From Christiangramia sp. OXR-203 (GTDB lineage Bacteria > Bacteroidota > Bacteroidia > Flavobacteriales > Flavobacteriaceae), in contig NZ_CP139698.1 in assembly GCF_034372165.1 (NCBI RefSeq), forward strand, positions 124,001-188,000: 64,000 nt of DNA, read 5' to 3'. Shown here in pieces: positions 1 to 7,616 of the stretch (positions are counted from its first letter, which is position 1; every line of letters begins with the position of its first letter). The notes beneath the pieces are model-generated. The model ran no database searches. It saw only the letters and a program-made list of their open reading frames with translations, and was not told where the DNA came from. The position numbers and the translations under genes were made by a program.

Positions 1-2
1 TA

Positions 3-176
3 TTAATCGTTAGAAGCAGATACTAAAGTAGTTACAGTATTTTCTGTAGAAGTAGTATTCAGAAGATCACTTTTTTCGTTTAGGGATTTATTGATTATGG
101 TCACAAAAATTATAAGTCCGATCAAAAAGATAAGAATGAAGACAACTGTATAAGATGAAGACCTATGTAGTTTCAT
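3..176 (-). CDS. Small single-pass membrane protein, unknown function
   Basis: This is a complete 57-residue ORF on the minus strand, beginning MKLHRSSSYTVV and ending at a TAA near the window edge. Residues about 8-28 form one very hydrophobic helix rich in Ile, Leu, Phe and Val, preceded by a short basic N-terminus (Lys, His, Arg). That predicts a single-pass inner-membrane protein with a short Ser/Thr/Asn-rich outer tail. It is transcribed divergently from the RNase R gene across a 218-bp AT-rich spacer. I recognise no family. Clean start and stop codons and the sharp hydrophobic segment support a real gene, but so short an ORF could be spurious. Confidence 0.5.
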   Translation of the reverse strand: MKLHRSSSYTVVFILIFLIGLIIFVTIINKSLNEKSDLLNTTSTENTVTTLVSASND

Positions 177-235
177 GATGTTAGCAAATTTAGATGATGA
201 ACTGATTGCTAATGTTAAAATAAAATTAAGAAAAA

Positions 236-254
236 ATTAAGATTAAATCTTAAT
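236..254. repeat. 19-bp perfect palindrome in divergent promoter region
   Basis: ATTAAGATTAAATCTTAAT is a perfect inverted repeat around a single central base. It lies between the divergent small membrane protein gene and the RNase R gene. It is AT-only apart from one G and one C, so chance is possible. It could be an operator, but no regulator is evident nearby. Confidence 0.3.
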
Positions 255-394
255 AAAACTAAAATTTATTTGAAATATATTATTGACTATTAGTTAGTTG
301 GCTATTTACAAGCTCTTCCGACTTAACAAAACTTTAATCTCAACAGGGTGGAGACTGATTAATATGGTGTAATTTTATCGCATACTATTTGAGA

Positions 395-2593
395 ATGAAG
401 AAACAGAACAAGAATAAGCCCAAAGGACAGGGCAACCTTACCCGAAGCATTATAGATATCCTTAGAAAGAATTCGGGAAAAACATATAATTACAAACAAA
501 TTGCTTCTATACTAGGTGTTAGCGATGCCAGTAGCAGAAACCAGATCATTAAAAAACTAGCTCAACTCACTGCCAAAAAGGAAATTGAAGAAGTTGAACG
601 AGGTAAATTTAAGATCGAAGGTTCAAAAAATTATCATACTGCCGTACTTGATCTAACCACCAAAGGTTATGGATATGCGATTGTTGATGGATTTGATGAT
701 GATATCTTTATTGCAAATAAAGATTTAAAGTCAGCTTTTGATGGTGATACAGTAGAGATCTACATTTACAATCGCCGTCGTAATAAGAAAAGTGAAGGTG
801 AAGTTGTAAATATCACCAAGCGTAAGCGAACAGAATTTGTTGGAACACTTCAGAAAAGGAAAGATTTTGGATTTGTGGTAGTGGATGATAAATCCATGTA
901 CACAGATTTCTTTGTTTCGGCTAATAAAATGAATGGTGCTGAAGATGGAGACAAAGTAGTAATCCAGTTCGAAGAGTGGCCAGATAAGGCAGACTCACCT
1001 TTTGCTACGATCACTAGAGTACTTGGTACACCTGGAGAACATAATACAGAAATTCATTCCATACTTGCACAGTATGGTCTTCCTCATGATTTTCCTGAAG
1101 AGGTGGAGGAATACGCTAATAAGATAGATACTACTATCAACGAAGATGAGATCGCTAAAAGAAGGGATATGCGTGATATCCTAACTTTTACGATAGATCC
1201 TAAAGATGCAAAGGATTTTGATGATGCTCTAAGCTTCAGAAAACTTGAAAATGGTAATTACGAGATAGGAATTCATATTGCAGATGTATCGCACTACCTG
1301 CAACCTGGAACTATTCTAGACGATGAGGCTTACGAACGTGCAACATCAGTCTACCTGGTGGATCGCGTGGTGCCTATGCTTCCTGAAATTCTTTCGAACA
1401 ATGCCTGTTCATTAAGACCAAATGAGGAAAAATTTACTTTCTCTGCAGTCTTTGAAATTAACGATAAGCTTGATGTAAAAGATCAGTGGTTTGGAAGAAC
1501 TGTGACTTATTCAGACGAGCGTTTTGCTTATGAAGAGGCTCAGCATATTATTGAAACGAATGCTGGTAGTATTCCAAAAGATATTTCAATTCGCGAAGAT
1601 GCTTATTCAGTTAGCGGTGAAGTAGTGGATGCTATTTCCACGCTGGACAGACTTGCTAAAAAGATGAGAAGTCGTCGTATGCGAAATGGTGCAATTTCTT
1701 TTGACAAGGTAGAAGTGAAATTCAACCTTAACGAAGAAAATGAACCGGTGGGAGTTTTCTTTAAAACTGCTAAAGATGCGAATAAACTTATCGAGGAATT
1801 CATGTTACTCGCTAACCGAAAAGTGGCTGAATTTATTGGTAAACAAAAGCCGAAAAAGACTTTTGTGTATAGATGTCATGATGAACCTAATGAAGAAAAA
1901 CTTGCTTCTCTACAAAGCATCGTTGGTAGATTTGGACACAAACTGAATCTCACAGACCGTAATTCCACAACCAGTTCTTTAAATAAACTTCTGGAAGATG
2001 TGCAGGGTAAAAAAGAACAGAACATGGTGGATACATTGGCAATTCGTACCATGAGTAAGGCCTATTATGGCACAGATAATATTGGACATTATGGTTTAGC
2101 CTTTGATCACTATACTCATTTTACTTCTCCTATTCGAAGGTATCCGGATGTTATGGTGCATAGATTGCTTCAACATTACCTGGATGGTCATAAATCTGCC
2201 AGCGAAGAAGAGTACGAAGACAAATGTAACCATAGTAGTGATCGTGAGTATCTGGCTACCAGCGCTGAACGGGATTCTATTAAGTTCATGCAGGTGAAAT
2301 TTATGATGGATCACCAGGATGAAGAATTTCTGGGAGTAATTTCCGGAGTTACAGACTGGGGAATCTTCGTGGAGATCGTCGAAAATAAGTGTGAAGGAAT
2401 GATCAGGTTACGGGATATGAACGATGATCATTATGAGTATGATGCAGATGAGTTCGCCGTAACTGGTAAGCGTACCGGTAAAACTTTCACTTTAGGTGAT
2501 GAGGTATACGTCACAGTTAAGAATGCAGATCTAGTGAAACGTCATTTAGATTTCACATTATTGGGTAGCAGAGCAGATGTAGAAGCAAATTAG
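395..2593 (+). CDS. rnr: Ribonuclease R (RNase II/RNB family exoribonuclease)
   Basis: This is a processive 3'-5' exoribonuclease that degrades structured RNA in mRNA and rRNA decay. At about 732 residues it has the full RNase R layout. A winged-helix-like N-terminal domain (about 15-70) is followed by cold-shock OB domains (about 80-215), then the RNB domain containing IDPKDAKDFDDA (about 267-278) with the catalytic metal-binding aspartates, and a C-terminal S1 domain (about 635-720, GVISGVTDWGIFVEI). I chose the ATG at 395 over a TTG two codons upstream. The N-terminus is Lys/Asn-rich, as is usual for RNase R. The gene stands alone, with a LysE-type gene behind its own promoter downstream. 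Confidence 0.95.
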   Translation: MKKQNKNKPKGQGNLTRSIIDILRKNSGKTYNYKQIASILGVSDASSRNQIIKKLAQLTAKKEIEEVERGKFKIEGSKNYHTAVLDLTTKGYGYAIVDGFDDDIFIANKDLKSAFDGDTVEIYIYNRRRNKKSEGEVVNITKRKRTEFVGTLQKRKDFGFVVVDDKSMYTDFFVSANKMNGAEDGDKVVIQFEEWPDKADSPFATITRVLGTPGEHNTEIHSILAQYGLPHDFPEEVEEYANKIDTTINEDEIAKRRDMRDILTFTIDPKDAKDFDDALSFRKLENGNYEIGIHIADVSHYLQPGTILDDEAYERATSVYLVDRVVPMLPEILSNNACSLRPNEEKFTFSAVFEINDKLDVKDQWFGRTVTYSDERFAYEEAQHIIETNAGSIPKDISIREDAYSVSGEVVDAISTLDRLAKKMRSRRMRNGAISFDKVEVKFNLNEENEPVGVFFKTAKDANKLIEEFMLLANRKVAEFIGKQKPKKTFVYRCHDEPNEEKLASLQSIVGRFGHKLNLTDRNSTTSSLNKLLEDVQGKKEQNMVDTLAIRTMSKAYYGTDNIGHYGLAFDHYTHFTSPIRRYPDVMVHRLLQHYLDGHKSASEEEYEDKCNHSSDREYLATSAERDSIKFMQVKFMMDHQDEEFLGVISGVTDWGIFVEIVENKCEGMIRLRDMNDDHYEYDADEFAVTGKRTGKTFTLGDEVYVTVKNADLVKRHLDFTLLGSRADVEAN

Positions 2594-2654
2594 TAGGAAA
2601 AGGTATGCTTTCAGGCATTAATTGATATATTTACTTTAAAAGCCACAAAAAGTT

Positions 2655-2662
2655 TACATTTG
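2655..2662 (+). promoter_or_regulatory. Bacteroidota-type -7 promoter element (TACATTTG)
   Basis: TACATTTG matches the TAnnTTTG -7 consensus of the Bacteroidota housekeeping sigma factor. It sits 17 nt before the ATG of the LysE-family gene. No clear -33 TTG is visible. Confidence 0.5.
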
Positions 2663-2679
2663 CAAAACAACTTAACTGT

Positions 2680-3405
2680 ATGTTACAGGACGTTTTAGCT
2701 GCCTTACCCTTAGGTTTTTTTCTGGCATTTCTATTTGGACCGGTTTTTTTTGTATTACTGGAAACCGCTGCTATAAAAGGGTTTAGAGCTGCTATTGCAT
2801 TGGATTTTGGGGTTATCTTCGCTGACTGTGTTTTTATAACCATCGCTTATTTTAGTACAACGAAGCTACTGGAAAGTCTTAAAGATGATCCCGCTCTATT
2901 CATTTTTGGGGGTATGATCCTCGCTACCTATGGCTTAATGACATTTGTGCAATCTAAGAAATCTCTGCAAACAGATGATAAGACCCCTGAAATTAGAAAG
3001 CTAGGTAAAAGTGCCTATTTTAGCTTGTTCGTTAAAGGATTTCTACTGAATTTCATCAATATTGGCGTGCTTGGTTTCTGGCTGGGAGTGATCATTGTTT
3101 TTGGTCCCAAACTGGATATGCAAGTGGATAGAATAGGAATATTCATTTCTACAGTTCTTATTACATACCTGATTGTAGATGTGGCCAAGATTTTACTGGC
3201 AAAAAAATTAAACCGAAAGTTGACACCTAACCGAATCTATATTATGAAAAAGTTCATTAGTTGCGTACTGGTGATCTTCGGGGTGGTACTGATTTTTCAG
3301 GGACTCTTTCCAGACCAGGTAGACGAGATCAAAGACCAGATAGAAGAAATTACACCAAGTGATTCTTTGATCGGTGATCTGGATTTTACGAAAACAAATG
3401 ATTGA
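2680..3405 (+). CDS. LysE family translocator (amino-acid/metabolite exporter)
   Basis: This 241-residue integral membrane protein has about six hydrophobic segments. Its N-terminus resembles the LysE/RhtB superfamily: a first helix with Gly and Pro (LGFFLAFLFGPVFFVLLETA, residues about 11-30), then a second helix near FGVIFADCVFI. Family members export amino acids or related small molecules; the substrate here cannot be told from sequence. The C-terminal 25 residues are acidic and hydrophilic (DQVDEIKDQIEEI). The gene is monocistronic, with its own -7 element upstream and a strong bidirectional terminator just after the stop. Confidence 0.8.
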   Translation: MLQDVLAALPLGFFLAFLFGPVFFVLLETAAIKGFRAAIALDFGVIFADCVFITIAYFSTTKLLESLKDDPALFIFGGMILATYGLMTFVQSKKSLQTDDKTPEIRKLGKSAYFSLFVKGFLLNFINIGVLGFWLGVIIVFGPKLDMQVDRIGIFISTVLITYLIVDVAKILLAKKLNRKLTPNRIYIMKKFISCVLVIFGVVLIFQGLFPDQVDEIKDQIEEITPSDSLIGDLDFTKTND

Positions 3406-3409
3406 AAAT

Positions 3410-3441
3410 AAAAAAGCTTCCTGAATCAGGAAGCTTTTTTT
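3410..3441. terminator. Bidirectional intrinsic terminator
   Basis: A 15-bp perfect stem (GCTTCCTGA core, one-base loop) is flanked by A and T tracts on either side. It can terminate the LysE gene from the left and tRNA-Cys from the right; the tRNA 3' end is only 2 nt away. Confidence 0.85.
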
Positions 3442-3442
3442 G

Positions 3443-3513
3443 AGGCATCGAGCGGATTCGAACCGCTGTACAAGGTTTTGCAGACCTCTGCCTAGCCACT
3501 CGGCCACGATGCC
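3443..3513 (-). tRNA. tRNA-Cys (anticodon GCA)
   Basis: On the minus strand the 71-nt sequence folds as a cloverleaf. The acceptor stem is GGCATCG with CGATGCC, the anticodon loop contains TGCAAA with GCA at 3479-3481, and the T arm is GCGGTTCGAATCCGC. The discriminator base is U, which is the key identity base for CysRS. The CCA end is not encoded. The terminator follows directly. Confidence 0.95.
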
Positions 3514-3563
3514 CTTTGCGGGATGGCAAATGTAATAAAAAATTTAAGTTTCAAAACTAAAAT

Positions 3564-3920
3564 CTACCTTGATTTCTGCATGCTCACAGTAACCATGGCA
3601 ACATTACCTCCAATGGGTGGGTTGATCTTGGAAACTTCGACTTCAGCCTGCTGAACCATAATAAGTTCGCTAAGAACACGGGTTAAGATTCTATCAGCAA
3701 CCGTTTCCAATAATTTAGATCTGATGGCCATTTCCTGCTTAACTATGTGATTTAGATGCACATAATCTATGGTATCTTTAAGTTCATCTGTCTTTGCAGA
3801 ATGAGATAGATCCCCGGAAACTTTAAGATCTACCTGGTATTCGCTTCCAATTTTACTTTCTTCATCAAGACATCCATGATAGGCGAAAGTTCTTATATTC
3901 TTAAGTGTGATTACTCCCAA
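3564..3920 (-). CDS. folB: Dihydroneopterin aldolase
   Basis: This 118-residue FolB-family protein converts 7,8-dihydroneopterin to 6-hydroxymethyl-dihydropterin and glycolaldehyde in folate synthesis. Visible family marks are the N-terminal strand with AYHGCLDEE (about 13-21, the pterin-binding Glu region), the conserved Tyr in DTIDYVHL (about 49-56), and the catalytic Lys in SKINPPIGG (about 97-105). Length is normal. The start is a TTG at 3920; no ATG is available upstream in frame. A good -7 element lies only 12 nt upstream, so the 5' UTR would be very short. Confidence 0.93.
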   Translation of the reverse strand: MGVITLKNIRTFAYHGCLDEESKIGSEYQVDLKVSGDLSHSAKTDELKDTIDYVHLNHIVKQEMAIRSKLLETVADRILTRVLSELIMVQQAEVEVSKINPPIGGNVAMVTVSMQKSR

Positions 3921-3931
3921 AACTTTTTTTA

Positions 3932-3939
3932 CAAAGATA
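3932..3939 (-). promoter_or_regulatory. Bacteroidota-type -7 element for folB (TATCTTTG)
   Basis: TATCTTTG on the minus strand lies 12 nt before the folB TTG start, in the 41-bp spacer after the ZIP transporter gene. It suggests folB has its own promoter with an almost leaderless mRNA. Confidence 0.5.
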
Positions 3940-3961
3940 TGTTTCCTGAAGAATAGAGGAA

Positions 3962-4678
3962 TTATTGAATTAATTTTTCTCCAATCATACCTATCAAAAA
4001 ACCAAGATTAGCACCTAAAGCAGGTATCCATGCCCGTTTCAGCTTTACATTTGGGGCGATATCCTGAAATATGAGATATAATATTCCACCACCAGCAAAT
4101 ACCATCAGGAAGGCCGTGACTTCAGGTAGGTTCGTTAGAAATTCATAACCGAGCAGCGCACCTATAACTCCGCTAAAGCTCAATGCAAATAGTATTCCTA
4201 GTGCTTTTTTCGATTTCATTCCAGATCTAATTAGATCCTGGTAAGAATTGAAAGATTCAGGTAAGTTCTGTAAACCTATGAATGCGGCCAGTAGTGTACC
4301 AGTGTTAGGATCTGTCGCGAATATTGCACCTAATGCTATCGCTTCAGGAATAAAATCTAATAGCATCGCCAGTAATTGCGATAAAGTGCTTCCAGATCTT
4401 TCTAGTTTCCGGTCTATTAAAAACACAATCAGGGCACCGGCTATAAATCCTAAGAGTAAAACGGGGAGATCCAGATCTTCCATTCCTCTTGGTATCAATA
4501 CCAATGCAACGGCACCCATAAGAATACCTCCTCCAAAAGCCGTAATGAAATGGGTTATTTCTTTCTTTCGATTGGACTTATCTGGATTGCTTCCGAAGTA
4601 TTTGGAAAGCAAACCTCCTACTAATACCGTAATTCCCGAAAATGCTGAGTATAATATGATTTTATACAGGTCATCCAT
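3962..4678 (-). CDS. ZIP family divalent metal transporter
   Basis: This 238-residue membrane protein has about eight hydrophobic segments in the ZIP (Zrt/Irt-like) arrangement, with a hydrophilic stretch after TM1. The metal-site signatures are altered versions of the family HNxPEG/HExPH pair: DFIPEAIALG at 108-117 (His replaced by Asp) and LQNLPESF at 136-143. Such proteins import zinc, iron or manganese. The Asp/Gln substitutions leave metal choice open, and function as a divergent family member is possible. It is divergent from glnS and upstream of folB on the same strand. Confidence 0.75.
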   Translation of the reverse strand: MDDLYKIILYSAFSGITVLVGGLLSKYFGSNPDKSNRKKEITHFITAFGGGILMGAVALVLIPRGMEDLDLPVLLLGFIAGALIVFLIDRKLERSGSTLSQLLAMLLDFIPEAIALGAIFATDPNTGTLLAAFIGLQNLPESFNSYQDLIRSGMKSKKALGILFALSFSGVIGALLGYEFLTNLPEVTAFLMVFAGGGILYLIFQDIAPNVKLKRAWIPALGANLGFLIGMIGEKLIQ

Positions 4679-4761
4679 ATTCTAATCCATGATTTTAATT
4701 CAAGTTATCAATTTTAAACATACTATTGTTCGCATGCTGTCTTTATCGATTTAAAATTTGA

Positions 4762-4769
4762 TAAATTTG
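4762..4769 (+). promoter_or_regulatory. -7 element for glnS (TAAATTTG)
   Basis: TAAATTTG matches TAnnTTTG and lies 19 nt before the glnS ATG. No convincing -33 element is seen. Confidence 0.5.
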
Positions 4770-4788
4770 CAGCTCATTAAAACAGGTT

Positions 4789-6468
4789 ATGGCAGAAGCT
4801 AAAAAGTCCCTCAATTTCATTGAGCAGATCATAGAAGAAGATCTTAATTCTAATTATTCAAGAGAAGAACTTAAATTCAGGTTTCCTCCTGAACCTAATG
4901 GGTATTTGCATATTGGTCACGCATCCTCGATTTGTTTAAATTTTGGATTGGGTGAAAAATATAATGCACCTGTAAATTTAAGATTTGATGATACGAATCC
5001 TGCAAAAGAAGAGCAGGAGTATGTAGATGCTATCAAAAGAGATATCGAGTGGTTAGGTTTCAAATGGGCTGAGGAATGTTATGCTTCAGATTATTTCCAG
5101 AAACTTTATGACTGGGCGGTAGAAATGATTAAAAATGGAGATGCTTATGTAGATAGCCAGACTTCAGAAGAAATAGCAGAGCAGAAGGGAACACCTACTG
5201 AACCTGGAAAGGAAAGTCCGTATAGAAACCGTTCAGTAGAAGAAAACCTGGAGCTTTTTGAGCAGATGAAGAATGGTGATACTCCTGAAAGAGGGCACGT
5301 TCTTCGTGCAAAAATCGATATGACGTCTTCTAACATGCTAATGCGTGACCCGATCATGTACCGTTGTTTGCATAAGGATCACCACCGAACTGCAGATAAC
5401 TGGAAGATCTATCCAATGTACGATTGGGCGCATGGACAGTCAGATTTTATTGAGCATGTTTCTCATTCGTTTTGTACTCTTGAATTTTTACCACATAGAG
5501 AATTATATAACTGGTTTCTTGACAAAGTCAGCAAACAAGGTGAATTTGAGCCAAAACAGCGAGAATTTGCACGTAGAAACCTGAGTCATACCATTGTAAG
5601 TAAACGTAAATTATTACAACTTGTAGAAAAAGGTTTTGTAGACAGCTGGGATGACCCCAGAATGCCTACGATCTCGGGATTGCGAAGAAGAGGCTATACC
5701 GCTGGTGCTATTCGAAAGTTTGCCGATTCAATTGGTGTTGGGAAGCGTGAGAATATGATCGATGTTTCACACCTTGAATTCTGTGCCAGAGAAGATCTAA
5801 ATAAAATAGCTCCAAGGGTTATGGGTGTTCTTGATCCTGTTAAACTGGTAATTACGAACTATCCTGAAGGAGAAGAAGAATGGCTGGAAGCTGAAAATAA
5901 TCCTGAAGATGAAACTGCCGGGAGCAGAGAAATTCCATTTTCACGCGAACTATTCATTGAAAGAGAAGATTTCAAAGAAAGTGCAAACCGTAAGTTTTTC
6001 AGGTTGACACTAGGAAAAGAAGTACGCCTTAAAAATGCATATATTATTAAAGGCGAGGAGGTTGTAAAGGATGCTGAAGGTAATATTACTGAAATTCATG
6101 TTACTTACGATCCTAAAAGTAAAAGTGGAAGTGGTTCTGAAGAATCCCTTCGGAAGGTGAAAGGCACATTACACTGGGTTTCTGTAAAACATGCTGTTGA
6201 GGCTGAAGTTAGACTTTATGACAGATTATTTACTGAAGAAGCACCAGATGGACATAAGGAAAAAGATTATCTTGAGTTTGTAAATCCCGAATCACTAAAA
6301 GTAGTGACTGGTTATCTTGAGCCAGGCCTTAAGGAGGCAAAACCTGAAGATAAGGTACAGTTCCAGAGAATAGGATATTTTTGCGTAGATAAAGATTCCA
6401 CGAGTGAAAAACCTGTTTTCAATCGAACCGTCACTTTGCGCGATTCCTGGGCTAAAATTAAGTCTTAA
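4789..6468 (+). CDS. glnS: Glutaminyl-tRNA synthetase
   Basis: This 559-residue class I aminoacyl-tRNA synthetase charges tRNA-Gln with glutamine. It has the HIGH motif in PPEPNGYLHIGHA (33-45), LRFDDTNP shortly after, and a KMSKS-like VSKRKLL near 270-276, followed by the anticodon-binding beta-barrel region (from about 340). GlnRS-specific wording (PEPNGYLHIGHA, SKRKL) separates it from the GluRS encoded at 8681-10198. Having both enzymes fits direct Gln-tRNA charging rather than reliance on the GatCAB route. The gene is monocistronic; a YtxH-type trio follows after its own promoter. Confidence 0.96.
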   Translation: MAEAKKSLNFIEQIIEEDLNSNYSREELKFRFPPEPNGYLHIGHASSICLNFGLGEKYNAPVNLRFDDTNPAKEEQEYVDAIKRDIEWLGFKWAEECYASDYFQKLYDWAVEMIKNGDAYVDSQTSEEIAEQKGTPTEPGKESPYRNRSVEENLELFEQMKNGDTPERGHVLRAKIDMTSSNMLMRDPIMYRCLHKDHHRTADNWKIYPMYDWAHGQSDFIEHVSHSFCTLEFLPHRELYNWFLDKVSKQGEFEPKQREFARRNLSHTIVSKRKLLQLVEKGFVDSWDDPRMPTISGLRRRGYTAGAIRKFADSIGVGKRENMIDVSHLEFCAREDLNKIAPRVMGVLDPVKLVITNYPEGEEEWLEAENNPEDETAGSREIPFSRELFIEREDFKESANRKFFRLTLGKEVRLKNAYIIKGEEVVKDAEGNITEIHVTYDPKSKSGSGSEESLRKVKGTLHWVSVKHAVEAEVRLYDRLFTEEAPDGHKEKDYLEFVNPESLKVVTGYLEPGLKEAKPEDKVQFQRIGYFCVDKDSTSEKPVFNRTVTLRDSWAKIKS

Positions 6469-6556
6469 ACTGATTTTCAGGCTATTTAAGAATAATTTAG
6501 CATTGAATTTTTAACATATTAACCGGTTATTAACAAGCTAGGGTGAATCCATCTGC

Positions 6557-6564
6557 TATCTTTG
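6557..6564 (+). promoter_or_regulatory. -7 element for the YtxH/holin-like operon (TATCTTTG)
   Basis: TATCTTTG lies 29 nt before the ATG of the YtxH-like gene and would drive the three-gene unit to 7573. No clear -33 TTG is visible. Confidence 0.5.
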
Positions 6565-6592
6565 AGTTTTAATAACCTAAAATCAATAACTT

Positions 6593-6973
6593 ATGGCAAG
6601 TACAGGAAATACATTATTAGCATTAATTACCGGAGCAGCAATTGGAGCTGGTGTTGGTTTACTTTATGCCCCAGATAGCGGAGATAAAACTCGCAAGAAA
6701 CTTAGGGATGATGCTCAGAACGCACAGGACAGACTGAATAAGAAATATAACGAAACTTCTTCTAATCTTTCTGAAAAGGCTAAAAAAGCAAGAACAGATT
6801 TCGAAGCAAGACTGGAAGAGACTTTGTCGTCAGCAAGTCACAAAGCAGATGATATTCTATCTGCAATGGAGTCTAAATTAGAGGAACTTAGAAAGCAAAA
6901 TTCTAAATTGCAGAAAGATAAGCCTGGAACCTCCTCTGGATCTGGAAACACTCCAAATAAAGCGGTAGTATAA
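6593..6973 (+). CDS. YtxH domain-containing protein
   Basis: This is a 126-residue protein with a glycine/alanine-rich hydrophobic segment (about 7-26, ALITGAAIGAGVGLLYAP) followed by the GDKTRKKL motif typical of YtxH proteins. A long charged helical region that could form a coiled coil follows (about 38-105), then a Ser/Gly-rich tail. YtxH proteins are small envelope-associated, often stress-induced proteins of unknown biochemical role. It heads a three-gene unit with a holin-like protein 7 nt downstream. Confidence 0.85.
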   Translation: MASTGNTLLALITGAAIGAGVGLLYAPDSGDKTRKKLRDDAQNAQDRLNKKYNETSSNLSEKAKKARTDFEARLEETLSSASHKADDILSAMESKLEELRKQNSKLQKDKPGTSSGSGNTPNKAVV

Positions 6974-6980
6974 TTTCTGT

Positions 6981-7340
6981 ATGGCATTTGAAAAACTTAC
7001 TAACAACGTAGACGACTTAAATCATAATATACAGGCATTTTTACATAGTAATGCTGAGTATTATAAACTTAAAGCCTTTAAACAGGGAATGAAAGGAGCA
7101 ACATCGCTCGTTCGCTTCCTCATAATGGGTTTTTTGCTAAGCATTGCTGGGATCATGTTATCCTTTGCTATTGCGATTATTATAAGTCAGGCAATTGGTG
7201 TACCCAGCTCCGGTTATTTTATCGTAGGTGGTTTTTACCTTATCGTTGGGATATTGATTTTTATTTTTGGAAAAGAACCAATAGAAAAATTGATACTTCA
7301 GAAGTTTTCAAAGGCAGTTTTTAATGATAAAAATGATTAA
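6981..7340 (+). CDS. Phage-holin-like membrane protein (holin 3/6 superfamily type)
   Basis: This 119-residue protein has two strong TM helices at about 42-68 and 75-96 and hydrophilic ends. It resembles the housekeeping phage-holin-like family found beside YtxH in Bacteroidota, not a lysis cassette; no endolysin or phage genes are nearby. Its last base overlaps the next gene's first base, so the three small proteins are probably translationally coupled and may form one membrane complex (inference). Confidence 0.7.
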   Translation: MAFEKLTNNVDDLNHNIQAFLHSNAEYYKLKAFKQGMKGATSLVRFLIMGFLLSIAGIMLSFAIAIIISQAIGVPSSGYFIVGGFYLIVGILIFIFGKEPIEKLILQKFSKAVFNDKND

Positions 7341-7573
7341 TGAGAGTTTATTCATCCTTTAAAGATATAGACAAAGATCTTAAGATTCTGAAATTACAAA
7401 CAGAGATCGATAAAGAGGAGATTCGCCTTAGTATGGATCACACTAAACAACAAATGACACCAATGTCACTGCTGGGAAGTGGTGTGGGTTCGATAGTTCA
7501 TAAAATTTTATCTATACGTGCGGTTTCCAAGATTATGGGTATTAAAAGAACCGATATGGATCATAATCTTTAA
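7340..7573 (+). CDS. Small conserved protein of the YtxH operon (DUF6327-like)
   Basis: This 77-residue protein starts MRVYSSFKDIDKDLKILKLQ. It has a charged helical first half (about 8-36) and an amphipathic, glycine-containing second half (MSLLGSGVGSIVHKIL). It resembles small flavobacterial proteins that follow the YtxH and holin-like genes; I recall these as DUF6327 but cannot confirm it. Start and stop are clean. The ATG overlaps the preceding stop by one base and a terminator follows within 20 nt, so it closes the operon. Confidence 0.6.
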   Translation: MRVYSSFKDIDKDLKILKLQTEIDKEEIRLSMDHTKQQMTPMSLLGSGVGSIVHKILSIRAVSKIMGIKRTDMDHNL

Positions 7574-7591
7574 TCATCATACATAAAAATT

Positions 7592-7616
7592 AAAGCCCCA
7601 ATCGGGGCTTTTTTTA
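7592..7616. terminator. Bidirectional intrinsic terminator
   Basis: The AAAGCCCC/GGGGCTTT stem with a 4-nt loop is followed by T7 on the plus strand, with A-rich sequence on the other side. It ends the YtxH operon and, read in reverse, the SPFH gene whose stop lies inside it. Confidence 0.85.

Noticed and set aside
2096-2314. Two overlapping ORFs inside the RNase R gene on both strands
   Set aside because: Their composition and lack of start context mark them as frame shadows of the well-supported rnr gene.
3208-3507. 99-codon minus-strand ORF covering tRNA-Cys and the LysE 3' end
   Set aside because: It runs through the tRNA and the terminator and opposes a convincing gene, so it is a shadow reading frame.
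6981-7340. Holin-like protein as evidence of a prophage
   Set aside because: No endolysin, capsid, integrase or att repeats are nearby, and the gene lies in a YtxH stress-type operon found as housekeeping in this group.
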